A stretch of 64,000 bases of DNA from Streptacidiphilus sp. P02-A3a (GTDB lineage: Bacteria > Actinomycetota > Actinomycetes > Streptomycetales > Streptomycetaceae), in assembly GCF_014084105.1 (NCBI RefSeq), contig NZ_CP048289.1, forward strand, positions 4,783,922 through 4,847,921, read 5' to 3'. Below are positions 47,827 to 56,638 of the stretch, one piece after another. The stretch's first letter is position 1. Each line of letters opens with the position of its first letter. The notes beneath the pieces are model-generated. The model worked only from the letters and a program-made list of their open reading frames with translations, made no database searches and was not told the origin of the DNA. Position numbers and translations under genes: made by a program.

Positions 47827-49257
47827 TAGTACTTCGTTAAGTTTGGTTGATGTGGGTGCTGTTGATCGGGCATCATGGCCGACGTGGATTTGGGGGAGAT
47901 CGAGCAACTCCGTGGTGAGCTGGCCGAGTTCGTCGGTGAGGTATTTGCGTCGGTGCGGCGTCGTGACGTGCGTGGGTGGGGTGACTGCTACCTGCGCGGG
48001 CTGATGCTGGACGGCCGTCGCAAGTCGGTCCAGCCGATGGCGGCGCGGTTGCCGGACGGGGACATGCAGGCGCTGCAGCAGTTCGTGAACCAGTCGCCGT
48101 GGGACCACGCGGCGGTGCTGCGGGCGGTGGCGCTCAAGACGGTGCCGGCGGTGGACCCGGTGGTGTGGGTGATCGACGACGTCTCGTTCCCCAAGGACGG
48201 GCGGATGTCGGTCGGTGTGGCGCGGCAGTGGTGCGGGGCGCTGGGCAAGCAGTCCAACTGCCAGGTCGCCGTCAGCCTGCACGCCGCCTCCGACACCGCG
48301 TCCGTGCCGGTCTCCTGGCGGCTGTTCCTGCCCGAGGGGTGGCAGGACGACGCCGACCGGCGCACTCGCGCCGGTGTCCCCGAGGAGGCGGGACACCGTG
48401 AGAAGTGGCGGCTGGCCCTGGACCTGATCGACGAGGCTGTCGGCTGGGGCCTGGAGCCGAAGGTCATTGTCGCCGATGCCGGCTACGGACAGAACACCGC
48501 GTTCCGCCAGGGCCTGGCCGACCGGGGCCTGGACTTCGTCGTCGCCGTGCGCGCGGACGAGTCCGCACACCCGCAGCACGCCGTTCCCACCGCCCCGCCC
48601 TGGTCCGGCACCGGCCGCGTCCCCGCCACCCGCTACCGCGCCAGGGCCGCCGCGCTGAGTGCACTGGCGGCCGACGGCGGGCGGGCCGCGTTCCGCCGCT
48701 CCACCTGGCGCCACGGCTCCAAAGGCCCGATGCACTCACGCTTTCGGACGCTGACCGTGCGCCCCGCCGGGGTCGCCGCCCGCCGCCACGCCATGGCCGC
48801 CGCCGGCGGCGCCGCGGCCTGGGACGGCGTACTGCCCGCCACCACCCTGCTGTGCGAGTGGCCCACCGGGGAGAAGGCCCCCACCGAGTACTGGCTGACC
48901 AGCCTGCCCGCCGACACCGCGCTGCGACACCTGGCCCGCCTGGCCAAGATGCGCTGGCGCATCGAGCACGACTACCGCGAGATGAAGCACGGCCTGGGCC
49001 TGGACCACTTCGAAGGCCGAACCTGGCGCGGCTTCCACCACCACCTCGCCCTGGTCACCGCCGCCCACGCCTTCCTCACCCTGCGCAGACTCGACCCAAA
49101 AGCCCAAGCGCCGGCCTGACCCTCTACCAGGTCCTCGACCAGATACAGGACCTGCTGAACTGCTGGACCGGCACCTGCACCACCTGCCAACGCCCCCTAC
49201 CCGCAAGCACAACCACGCACAACGCCCGCCCACCAAACCAAACTTAACGAAGTACTA
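47827..49257 (+). mobile_element. IS701-family insertion sequence, copy A (intact)
   Basis: The 1431-bp element begins TAGTACTTCGTTAAGTTTGG and ends with the exact 22-bp inverted repeat. It is flanked on both sides by CTAG (47823-47826 and 49258-49261), a 4-bp target duplication. It holds one transposase gene and is intact. Confidence 0.92.
47875..49119 (+). CDS. IS701-family transposase
   Basis: This 414-residue transposase contains VVWVIDDVSFPKDGRMSVGV (first Asp), EPKVIVADAGYGQNTAFRQG (second Asp) and KMRWRIEHDYREMKHGLGLD (Glu in Y-REMK), the DDE triad of IS701/IS4-type enzymes. HFEGRTWRGFHHHLALV closes the family signature. ATG 47875 is the start. Because both inverted repeats are perfect and the frame is open, it may be active. 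A second copy in the opposite direction is at 51321-52747. Confidence 0.93.
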   Translation: MADVDLGEIEQLRGELAEFVGEVFASVRRRDVRGWGDCYLRGLMLDGRRKSVQPMAARLPDGDMQALQQFVNQSPWDHAAVLRAVALKTVPAVDPVVWVIDDVSFPKDGRMSVGVARQWCGALGKQSNCQVAVSLHAASDTASVPVSWRLFLPEGWQDDADRRTRAGVPEEAGHREKWRLALDLIDEAVGWGLEPKVIVADAGYGQNTAFRQGLADRGLDFVVAVRADESAHPQHAVPTAPPWSGTGRVPATRYRARAAALSALAADGGRAAFRRSTWRHGSKGPMHSRFRTLTVRPAGVAARRHAMAAAGGAAAWDGVLPATTLLCEWPTGEKAPTEYWLTSLPADTALRHLARLAKMRWRIEHDYREMKHGLGLDHFEGRTWRGFHHHLALVTAAHAFLTLRRLDPKAQAPA

Positions 49258-49289
49258 CTAGTGCTGCGCCGCAGAAGTTCGTAGAGGGT

Positions 49290-49628
49290 TCAGGCCACCG
49301 GGCTGCCGAGGTAGAGGCTGCAGGCACAGTCGAGGCATTCCTCGGGGCTGCCGGCAGGGAGGCCACTGGGTAGCACGTTGTCCGTGTAGCCGTCTCGGCT
49401 GGCGAGGTAGAGCGCGAAGCCCCAGGTGTGCAGGACACCGGTGAAGCGCAGGCGGCATAGCTGCAACCGTTTGCCGTCCTTCAATTCGCCGTCCACGTAG
49501 GCGAATCCGGCGAGGAAGCGGACCTGCACCCGGGCCAGCTGCGGCCAGTGCTCGCCGACGTGCGCGTTCAGCCGGTGGCGCAGGTGGTGCTGCATGGACT
49601 CGGGCGGGTTCTTCGGCACGGGCCCCAT
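49290..49628 (-). CDS. Accessory protein within the IS630 element
   Basis: The 112-residue protein contains NAHVGEHWPQLARVQVRFLA, FAYVDGELKDGKRLQLCRLR and FTGVLHTWGFALYLASRDGY, and ends with CLDCACSLYLG, a possible Cys cluster. It reads as a real compact protein and occurs beside streptomycete IS630 transposases in my recollection. Its function, if any in transposition, is unknown. Confidence 0.6.
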   Translation of the reverse strand: MGPVPKNPPESMQHHLRHRLNAHVGEHWPQLARVQVRFLAGFAYVDGELKDGKRLQLCRLRFTGVLHTWGFALYLASRDGYTDNVLPSGLPAGSPEECLDCACSLYLGSPVA

Positions 49629-49667
49629 CCTGCCGCCCCGACCGTCCTTCCGCCATGATCACCGCTC

Positions 49668-50750
49668 ATGGCGGAGGGCTCGGGACGGTGTGCGGCGGTG
49701 GCCGTGGCAGTGGACGAGGTGACGCGCAGTGAGCTGGAGCGGATCGCGTCCTCGGTGAAAGCGCAGGTGCGGCAGGTGCTGCGGGTCCGGATCGTGCTGA
49801 AGGCAGCCGACGGAGCGGGCAACGCGGCGATCGCCCGCCGGCTGGCGGTGAGCGTGAACACGGTCCGCAAGTGGCGCGGGCGGTTAGCCGAGCTGGGCCT
49901 GGAAGGCCTCAAGGACGGCGCCCGCTCGGGCCGACCGCGCCGCTACGGCGACCTGGTGCGTGTCGCGGTGGTCGCCGCAGCCACCAGCGTCCCGGTCGGC
50001 CCCGCCGCGACTTGGACCCATGCCTCGATCGCCGACCAGGTCGCGGGCACCGTGTTCGCGCCGATCTCCGCCTCCCAGGTCGGCCGGATCCTTGCCGACC
50101 TGGACCTCAAGCCGCACAAGGTGAGCGGCTGGCTCACCCGCCGCGACACCCTCGACTTCTGGGAGCGCGTCAAGGACATCTGCAAGCTGTACCGCAACCC
50201 GCCGACCGGGGCTCTCGTGCTGTCCATCGACGAGAAGACCGCGATACAGGCCCGCGAGCGCCGCTACCCGTCACAGCCCGCCCAACCGGGCCGAGCGGCC
50301 CGGCGCGAGTTCGAGTACCGCCGCCACGGCACCGCCTCGATCGTCGCCGCGCTCGACATCACCACCGGCCAGACCCTGATCGAGACCATCGAACGGAACA
50401 ACGCGGCGACCTTCACCACCTTCCTGGACCGGCTCGACCGGCTCCTGCCGCGCGACAGGGACATCCACATGGTCCTCGACAACGGCTCCTCCCACACGGC
50501 GAAGCACACCAAGGCGTGGTTGGCCGCCCACCCGCGCTGGCACATCCACTGGACCCCGCCCCACGCCTCCTGGCTCAACCAGGTCGAACTCGTCTTCTCC
50601 GCCCTGACCCGCGCCGTCCTCCGGCACGGCGACTTCACCAGCCGAAGCGATCTGATCGAGAAGATGGACGCTTGGACGACCCAGCGGAACAAGCACGCCC
50701 GCCCCTTCCGCTGGACCTACGACGGCACCCCGCTCAAGGAAGCGGCCTGA
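49668..50750 (+). CDS. IS630-family transposase
   Basis: The 360-residue protein has a Tc1/IS630-like N-terminal HTH pair (AIARRLAVSVNTVRKWRGRL, then GLEGLKDGARSGRP) and the DDE core: GALVLSIDEKTAIQARERR (Asp), DIHMVLDNGSSHTAKHTKAW (Asp) and TPPHASWLNQVELVFSALTR (Glu). All three catalytic residues are in place. ATG 49668 is chosen; a later start (V-DEVTRSELE) is possible. Confidence 0.92.
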   Translation: MAEGSGRCAAVAVAVDEVTRSELERIASSVKAQVRQVLRVRIVLKAADGAGNAAIARRLAVSVNTVRKWRGRLAELGLEGLKDGARSGRPRRYGDLVRVAVVAAATSVPVGPAATWTHASIADQVAGTVFAPISASQVGRILADLDLKPHKVSGWLTRRDTLDFWERVKDICKLYRNPPTGALVLSIDEKTAIQARERRYPSQPAQPGRAARREFEYRRHGTASIVAALDITTGQTLIETIERNNAATFTTFLDRLDRLLPRDRDIHMVLDNGSSHTAKHTKAWLAAHPRWHIHWTPPHASWLNQVELVFSALTRAVLRHGDFTSRSDLIEKMDAWTTQRNKHARPFRWTYDGTPLKEAA

Positions 50751-50778
50751 CCCCTCCACTAGCTTCTGCGTGGCAGCA

Positions 50779-51213
50779 CTAACGGCCCCAGGAAGACCTG
50801 TGCGCTTCGGCTTGCCGCCGATACCGGCCGAGCTCCTCCATCACACGGCCACGGAGCAGCTCGTACTCCTCTCGGAGCCGACGCCAATCGGTCACAGGGG
50901 GCCGAGGGATGACAGTGCCGCCAGTGACGATCTCCTCATGCCGGAACTGCTCGCGGGTAAGGTCGATCTCGACTCCCAGCCCTATGCGGTTCCACCAGTG
51001 GTAGTCCCTGAACTCGCCGTTGATCTGCACCTCGCCGCGGATCAGCTCGCCACCGAGCAGGTCGTTGAGGACCATCGCGGTAACTCCGCACTGGCCCCGG
51101 GCCGGGTCGTCCGCGCTCCACCGCAGCCGGCCCTCCGGCGGGCACGTGTCGGCGCCCCAACTGCTGCGAACGGCGCGCTCGATGTCAATAAGAAGCAACG
51201 TCACGACGAGCAT
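50779..51213 (-). CDS. YunG-like protein inside the IS nest
   Basis: This 144-residue protein contains SSWGADTCPPEGRLRWSADD, GQCGVTAMVLNDLLGGELIR and GEFRDYHWWNRIGLGVEIDL. These match the W..TC.P..R..W....P..GQC.VTA motif of YunG-family proteins, with Cys and His (catalytic-triad-like) conserved. The function is unknown. ATG 51213 or GTG 51201 may be the start. Its stop codon TAG is formed at the IS630 insertion junction, so the native C-terminus has probably been replaced. Confidence 0.68.
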   Translation of the reverse strand: MLVVTLLLIDIERAVRSSWGADTCPPEGRLRWSADDPARGQCGVTAMVLNDLLGGELIRGEVQINGEFRDYHWWNRIGLGVEIDLTREQFRHEEIVTGGTVIPRPPVTDWRRLREEYELLRGRVMEELGRYRRQAEAHRSSWGR

Positions 51214-51289
51214 CCTCGCAACGGTCACTGACAACGCGCTCGGCGATCCTGAGACACCACTGACGGCAGGCACGCACCACCGCCAGAGG

Positions 51290-51317
51290 CCCTCCACGAA
51301 CTTCTGCGGTGCAGCAC
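51290..51317. repeat. Additional IS630-type terminal inverted repeat
   Basis: On the minus strand this reads GTGCTGCACCGCAGAAGTTC and on, matching the left end at 49261 better than the IS630 right end at 50779 does. TA follows at 51318-51319. It could be the right end of a larger element 49261-51317 including the YunG-like gene. Confidence 0.75.
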
Positions 51318-51320
51318 TAG

Positions 51321-52747
51321 TAGTACTTCGTTAAGTTTGGTTTGGTGGGCGGGCGTTGTGCGTGGTTGTGCTTGCGGGTAGGGGGCGTTGGCAGGTGGTG
51401 CAGGTGCCGGTCCAGCAGTTCAGCAGGTCCTGTATCTGGTCGAGGACCTGGTAGAGGGTCAGGCCGGCGCTTGGGCTTTTGGGTCGAGTCTGCGCAGGGT
51501 GAGGAAGGCGTGGGCGGCGGTGACCAGGGCGAGGTGGTGGTGGAAGCCGCGCCAGGTTCGGCCTTCGAAGTGGTCCAGGCCCAGGCCGTGCTTCATCTCG
51601 CGGTAGTCGTGCTCGATGCGCCAGCGCATCTTGGCCAGGCGGGCCAGGTGTCGCAGCGCGGTGTCGGCGGGCAGGCTGGTCAGCCAGTACTCGGTGGGGG
51701 CCTTCTCCCGGTGGCCACTCGCACAGCAGGGTGGTGGCGGGCAGTACGCGTCCCAGGCCGCGGCGCCGCCGGCGGCGGCCATGGCGTGGCGGCGGGCGGC
51801 GACCCCGGCGGGCGCACGGTCAGCGTCCGAAAGCGTGAGTGCATCGGGCCTTTGGAGCCGTGGCGCCAGGTGGAGCGGCGGAACGCGGCCCGCCCGCCGT
51901 CGGCCGCCAGTGCACTCAGCGCGGCGGCCCTGGCGCGGTAGCGGGTGGCGGGGACGCGGCCGGTGCCGGACCAGGGCGGGGCGGTGGGAACGGCGTGCTG
52001 CGGGTGTGCGGACTCGTCCGCGCGCACGGCGACGACGAAGTCCAGGCCCCGGTCGGCCAGGCCCTGGCGGAACGCGGTGTTCTGTCCGTAGCCGGCATCG
52101 GCGACAATGACCTTCGGCTCCAGGCCCCAGCCGACAGCCTCGTCGATCAGGTCCAGGGCCAGCCGCCACTTCTCACGGTGTCCCGCCTCCTCGGGGACAC
52201 CGGCGCGAGTGCGCCGGTCGGCGTCGTCCTGCCACCCCTCGGGCAGGAACAGCCGCCAGGAGACCGGCACGGACGCGGTGTCGGAGGCGGCGTGCAGGCT
52301 GACGGCGACCTGGCAGTTGGACTGCTTGCCCAGCGCCCCGCACCACTGCCGCGCCACACCGACCGACATCCGCCCGTCCTTGGGGAACGAGACGTCGTCG
52401 ATCACCCACACCACCGGGTCCACCGCCGGCACCGTCTTGAGCGCCACCGCCCGCAGCACCGCCGCGTGGTCCCACGGCGACTGGTTCACGAACTGCTGCA
52501 GCGCCTGCATGTCCCCGTCCGGCAACCGCGCCGCCATCGGCTGGACCGACTTGCGACGGCCGTCCAGCATCAGCCCGCGCAGGTAGCAGTCACCCCACCC
52601 ACGCACGTCACGACGCCGCACCGACGCAAATACCTCACCGACGAACTCGGCCAGCTCACCACGGAGTTGCTCGATCTCCCCCAAATCCACGTCGGCCATG
52701 ATGCCCGATCAACAGCACCCACATCAACCAAACTTAACGAAGTACTA
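51321..52747 (-). mobile_element. IS701-family insertion sequence, copy B (inverted)
   Basis: The 1427-bp element has the same perfect 22-bp ends and CTAG on both sides (51317-51320 and 52748-52751). It is identical in layout to copy A but inverted, and lacks four single bases, all in C or G runs between about 51703 and 51830. Confidence 0.92.
51459..52699 (-). pseudogene. IS701-family transposase, apparently frameshifted
   Basis: The frame matches copy A from the start to about residue 290 (through the two Asp motifs). It then shifts at four positions where copy A has one more C or G, returning to the family frame for the Glu motif KMRWRIEHDYREMK. If the missing bases are sequencing errors, the gene is intact. 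Confidence 0.85.
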
Positions 52748-52751
52748 CTAG

Positions 52752-52945
52752 AACACCCGAAGGCGGCGTCTCCGGCTTCAGAACCTCCCCCCTCGACCCG
52801 CGGTACGGTGATTCCCCACCCATCAGTTCGCCTGGTTCATGGTCGTTAATGGGGCGTGAGTTGACAGCGCTAAAGACTCCCAACCACCAGATCGCCGCAG
52901 CTATCGAAGAAGCCGGGTACACGTACGAAGCCCGCCCGGACCGCT
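52752..52945. other. Junction region right of the IS nest
   Basis: Between copy B and the IS5 remnant I see no gene. The sequence GGTCGTTAATGGGGCGTGAG at 52841-52860 is AT-richer than its surroundings, perhaps an old insertion edge. Confidence 0.3.
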
Positions 52946-53204
52946 CGCGGGCCGGGCAGCGCAGGATCTCGGGAGCGCCTGCGAGGTGCCGTCGTCACGC
53001 CAGGTGCAGAAGTAGTACCTGACCGGCCGGCAGGGGCAGGTCGGCGGCATGTACGACCACTGGCAGCCGGTCCGGCCCTGGTAGCGGATCGCGTTGACGA
53101 TCTCGCGCGTCCGGTGACGGCCCTGATGGTCACTCACCGGGGGCCGCGCTGCCTTCCAAGCCGTGATCACCGGCTCGATCGGCGCCGCACCGCTCATCCG
53201 TCAC
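52946..53204 (-). pseudogene. IS5-family transposase N-terminal remnant
   Basis: The minus frame reads IEPVITAWKAARPPVSDHQG, REIVNAIRYQGRTGCQWSYM and, after a small frame slip, VRYYFCTWRDDGT. This is the conserved start of IS5-group transposases (IP.W...RP...GHQGR...REIVNALLYQ-RTGCQW). The catalytic part is absent. Confidence 0.7.
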
Positions 53205-53493
53205 ATCGCTCGGGTAGCCCGTACGTACCTGGGTGTCGAGCGCTTCGAGTGGACCGTGCCGGGTGAGCGGCGGGTCGCGGTGATCGTGCGCCCGGTCAAG
53301 CTGCGGCACATCCTCGGAGTGGAGCGGTTCGGCCCGACGGCCGCGCCCCCGCTCCCGCCGCTCGCACTGGACGGGACGCCGCAGCGACGACACCCGCGCC
53401 CCGCGACGCCCGGACTCCGCGCGTCCTCCCCCCTGATGGGAGGTTCCTCCAGGAGAATGGCGGTGTCTGCGCCGTCGACCGCCAGGAGGCTCC

Positions 53494-54059
53494 ATGGCCG
53501 CCAGTCATACCGTGGTGCTGCTCGGCTTCCCCGACCCGACCGTGCCGCGCGGCGTTCCAGGAGGCCAAGCATCTTCCGGGCCTGAGCCGGGCCGCGGTCC
53601 TGGCGCGGTCGCAGGAGGGGGGAATCGCCCCGGTGGAGGGCTACGCGCGCGGCCGCGGTCGCCTCCGCGCTGGGAGCAGGCGTGCTCGGCGGGCTGGTGG
53701 GGCTGCTCGCCGGTCCGGCCGGAGCCATGGTGGGCTTCACCGCCGGCGCGGCACTCGCCACCACGGCCGAGGAACGCCGTGAGTTCGCCGAGACTCCCGC
53801 CCTGATCGTGCTGGGTGCCCGCGTGGCCGAGGGCTCCGCCTTGCTGGTGCTGGAACTGCACGAGTCCTCCCCCGGTCCGGTCGACGGCTTCGCCGCTCGC
53901 CACGATGCCGCTCCGAGCGGAATCCCCGCCGAGGAACTGGCTCACCAGGTCGAGCGGTCGAGGACGCCGCCACAGCCGAGTCCCGGCCCGACACCGGGCA
54001 GTAGCACGGGGTCCGTGGAGGTCCGTCGAAGCGACCGCAGGTGGGGAGCCGGGTCGTGA
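53494..54059 (+). CDS. DUF1269-like glycine-rich membrane-associated protein (apparent frameshifts)
   Basis: The frame from ATG 53494 begins ASHTVVLLGFPDP. It must shift near 53550 to AFQEAKHLPGLSRAAVLARS, and near 53650 to ALGAGVLGGLVGLLAGPAGA then MVGFTAGAALATTAEE. DUF1269-type proteins have exactly this order: a ferredoxin-like alpha/beta start, a glycine-zipper membrane segment and a second alpha/beta part. The whole would be about 190 residues. The two shifts look like single lost bases. The role is unknown. Confidence 0.55.
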
Positions 54060-54086
54060 CGCTGCCCCGTCGGCTGGGAGGCCCGG

Positions 54087-54892
54087 ATGCCCGAAGGTGA
54101 CTCCGTCTTCCGGATCTGCGCGGAACTGCACGGCGCCCTGGCGGATCGTGTCCTGACCCGCGCCAACCTGCGCGTCCCGGCCCACGCCACCGCCGACCTG
54201 GCCAGGGCGGCGGGTCCTGGAGGTGGTCCCGCGCGGCAAGCACCTGCTCACCAGGATCGACGGCGGGCTGACTCTCCACACCCATCTGCGGATGGACGGC
54301 CGCTGGCGGCTCTACAGCACCGGTGAACGCTGGACCGGCGGCGCGGCACACCAGATCAGGGTCGTCCTGGGCAATGCCGCGCGGACCGCGGTCGGCTACG
54401 GCTTCCCGTGGTGGAACTGATGCGACCTGCGACGAGCACAAGGCCGTCGGGCACCTGGGCCCGGACCTGCTGGGACCCGACTGGGACGCCGCCCGGGCAC
54501 TGCGGCGATTGTCCGATGATCCGCTGCGCCCGCTGGCCCTGGCTCTGCTGGACCAGCGCAACCTGGCCGGAATCGGCAACGTCTACGCCAACGAGCTGTG
54601 CTTCCTTGGCCGAGTCAGCCCCTGGACCCCGTTCGGCGAGGTCCCGCGGCCCGACCGGCTGCTCGAACTGGCTCACCGGGTCATGGAACTGAACCGGCTG
54701 CGCCCCGGCCACACCACCACCGGCGACACCCACCCGGACCGGCGTCACTGGGTCTACGGCCCGCGCGGGCCGCCCCTGCCGCCGCTGCGGCACCCGCATC
54801 ACCCGCTCGACGATCGGGAGTCCGCCCCAGCAGCGCGTCGTCTTCTGTGCCGAAACTGCCAACCGGGGCCCGCCGTCCCGGTTTCCCCCTGA
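54087..54892 (+). CDS. nei: Formamidopyrimidine-DNA glycosylase/endonuclease VIII (Nei2-type), apparent frameshifts
   Basis: The N-terminus MPEGDSVFRICAELHGALAD carries the catalytic Pro 2 and Glu 3. LHTHLRMDGRWRLY follows in a second frame; RNLAGIGNVYANELCFLGRV, the H2TH DNA-binding part, is in a third; and CGTRITRSTIGESA with a later Cys, the zinc finger, in a fourth. Together they form a complete glycosylase of about 268 residues that removes oxidised bases. Shifts occur near 54210, 54410 and 54765. Either the gene is dead or the sequence has indel errors. Confidence 0.75.
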
Positions 54893-55002
54893 ACCGGTAC
54901 TCCATGACCGGTACTCCATGCCCGGGCGGGTGGGAGGCGCAGATCAGGATCACCGTCGGCGGCCCCTCGCGCGACCGCGCGGCCCGCGGTGCGGTCGTGT
55001 GC

Positions 55003-55785
55003 TCAGGGGAACCAGGCCTGGCTCTGCACGAACGCGGCCAGCTGGGGCGCGGGTCATCGGCGGCTCGCTCCAGCCGGGCACCCGGCTCCCGGCACCGGCG
55101 AGGCCGCCGTCGTTGTCCAGGGCGACCACTTCGAGGGTGCGTCCGTCGGGGTAGCTGATGCCCGGCCTCGACGCCGATGGTGCCGCTCTCGGTCCAGGCG
55201 CCGACGGGCAGGTTCTGCAGGTAGAGCCAGGCCCCGTCCGCCAGCTTGGTCGCGCCGCACTTCCAGGCGGGCGGTTCGTCGCTGCACGCGTCGGCGCCGA
55301 AGGGTCCGAAGGGGCCGCTGGGCGGGACTGGCTGCCGGGTCGTACGACTCGATCATCAGGCCCGCGCTGAGGCCGTGCCTGGTGATCAGGTAGTTGCCGT
55401 CGAACCGGGAGGTGGCGTAGGCCCTGCTGGAGGAGTCGCCGGGGCTGGGCGACAGGTCCTTGAGCCTGGCGACGGTGCCGCTGCCGCGCGGGAGCAGGGC
55501 CGCGATCGTCGCCGTGGGGTCGGCCGCCGGTGCGGGACGGGCGGCGGGCGGCACGGTGGCCGTGGCCGTCACCGGTCCCCGGCCGGGGCGGTGGCGTGCG
55601 GCAGCGCCAGGCCGCCGGCCGCGACCGCCGCCAGTCCGGCGCCGGTGGCCAGCAGCGTCGCGGTACGCCTGCGCCGCCGGTGGCGGGCCGCGTCCGCGAG
55701 CACGGTCTCGGTGGTGTCCTCGCTGGGCACGGCCAGGCCGTTCAGGGCGTGGTCGAGCAGTTTCCTTCACGGTGTAGTCGGTCAC
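55003..55785 (-). CDS. Membrane-anchored partner (anti-sigma-like) of the SigE-family sigma factor, apparent frameshifts
   Basis: GTG 55785 overlaps the sigma gene stop (GTGA). Pieces in three frames give TDYTVKE, LLDHALNGLAVPSEDTTETV, a span TATLLATGAGLAAVAAGGLA, then RGSGTVARLKDLSPSPGDSS and TSRFDGNYLITRHGLSAGLM, ending QLAAFVQSQAWFP. The order (short cytosolic part, one span, external beta-rich domain) is that of small streptomycete proteins coded after SigE-family factors. It may hold the sigma factor inactive; this is inferred from position. Confidence 0.55.
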
Positions 55786-56315
55786 CGGATCACCTCGCGC
55801 ATCTTCGATGCCTCCTCGTCCTCCACGAGTGTGCCGATCGCGCCGCCCAGGGCTTCGCGGAGCACGGCCAGGCCACGGGCGGTCTGGCTCTTGATGGTTC
55901 CCTCGCTCACGCCCACAGTTCGGCCGTCGCCCTGGACGCTCTGGTCCTCGAAGAACCGCATGACCAGGACGGCTCGCTGACGTGGCGCCAGCCGTTGCAG
56001 CGCGCCGCGCACCGCCAGCCCCAGGTCGGTGTCGCTGCCCTGGACGGGGACGTCGGGCAGCGAGTCGTGCGGCTCCTCCCGGTTCCACAGGCGTTTGCGG
56101 GAGGCGATGAAGGTGGTGACCAGGACGCGCCGGGCGTACGCGTCGATGTGGTCGATCCGGCGCCGTCCCCGGTGCGCCATCACCACCTTGATCAGCGTGT
56201 TCTGTACCAGGTCCTCTGCCGCGTGGACGTCGCCGCACATCAGGTAGGCGCTGCGCAGCAGCGCGTTGCGCCGGTGGCTGAGGAACTCGCGCAGCTCTGT
56301 GTCCTCACTTGGCAC
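55782..56315 (-). CDS. SigE-family (SigM-like) ECF RNA polymerase sigma factor
   Basis: The 177-residue protein has sigma region 2 (ALLRSAYLMCGDVHAAEDLV then QNTLIKVVMAH) and region 4 (LAPRQRAVLVMRFFEDQSVQ then GVSEGTIKSQTARGLAVLRE). It has the extra Arg-rich link of the SigE subfamily. It redirects RNA polymerase in response to stress. GTG 56315 has AGAGGGGG upstream. The frame is intact, unlike its neighbours. Confidence 0.85.
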   Translation of the reverse strand: MPSEDTELREFLSHRRNALLRSAYLMCGDVHAAEDLVQNTLIKVVMAHRGRRRIDHIDAYARRVLVTTFIASRKRLWNREEPHDSLPDVPVQGSDTDLGLAVRGALQRLAPRQRAVLVMRFFEDQSVQGDGRTVGVSEGTIKSQTARGLAVLREALGGAIGTLVEDEEASKMREVIR

Positions 56316-56638
56316 TGTCTCGCCCCCTCTGGGTCGGTGGTACCGCTCTCTACTCGTAAGGAGGGGCTGGGGCGGCCCACGGGTTGCCGGGAGGTTGGTC
56401 CAGAGGGTTGACGGGGTCATGCGGCCCGGGTTCAATCAGGTCTTGAATTAAGTGGTGGACGGCTGGTCGCCCCCGCTTGAACTCCTGAACGCACCGTCCC
56501 AGTGGAACCTGTCGCGCCGTGGTCGCCCGCGGACGGGCGGCGGCCGCGGTTCTGCCACCCGACAGGGCCCCGCTCACTGCTCAGTCCGCGGTCCGCGCGC
56601 TCGGGAGCGTGGCGGCGCGTGGACGTCTGGAGGCACTG
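56316..56638. other. Divergent promoter region between the sigma factor and GH3 genes
   Basis: There is no gene that I can support in these 323 bases. The segment around 56428-56455 (TTCAATCAGGTCTTGAATTA) is clearly AT-richer and may hold promoter elements. GGAGG at 56632 precedes the GH3 start. Confidence 0.4.

Larger units (their letters stand above)
49261..50779 (+). mobile_element. IS630-family insertion sequence
   Basis: The element starts GTGCTGCGCCGCAGAAG and ends with its inverted partner, read on the minus strand as GTGCTGCCACGCAGAAG; similarity extends for about 34 bases. It is flanked by TA on both sides (49259-49260, 50780-50781), the known IS630 target. It contains a transposase and one minus-strand accessory ORF. 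Confidence 0.8.
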
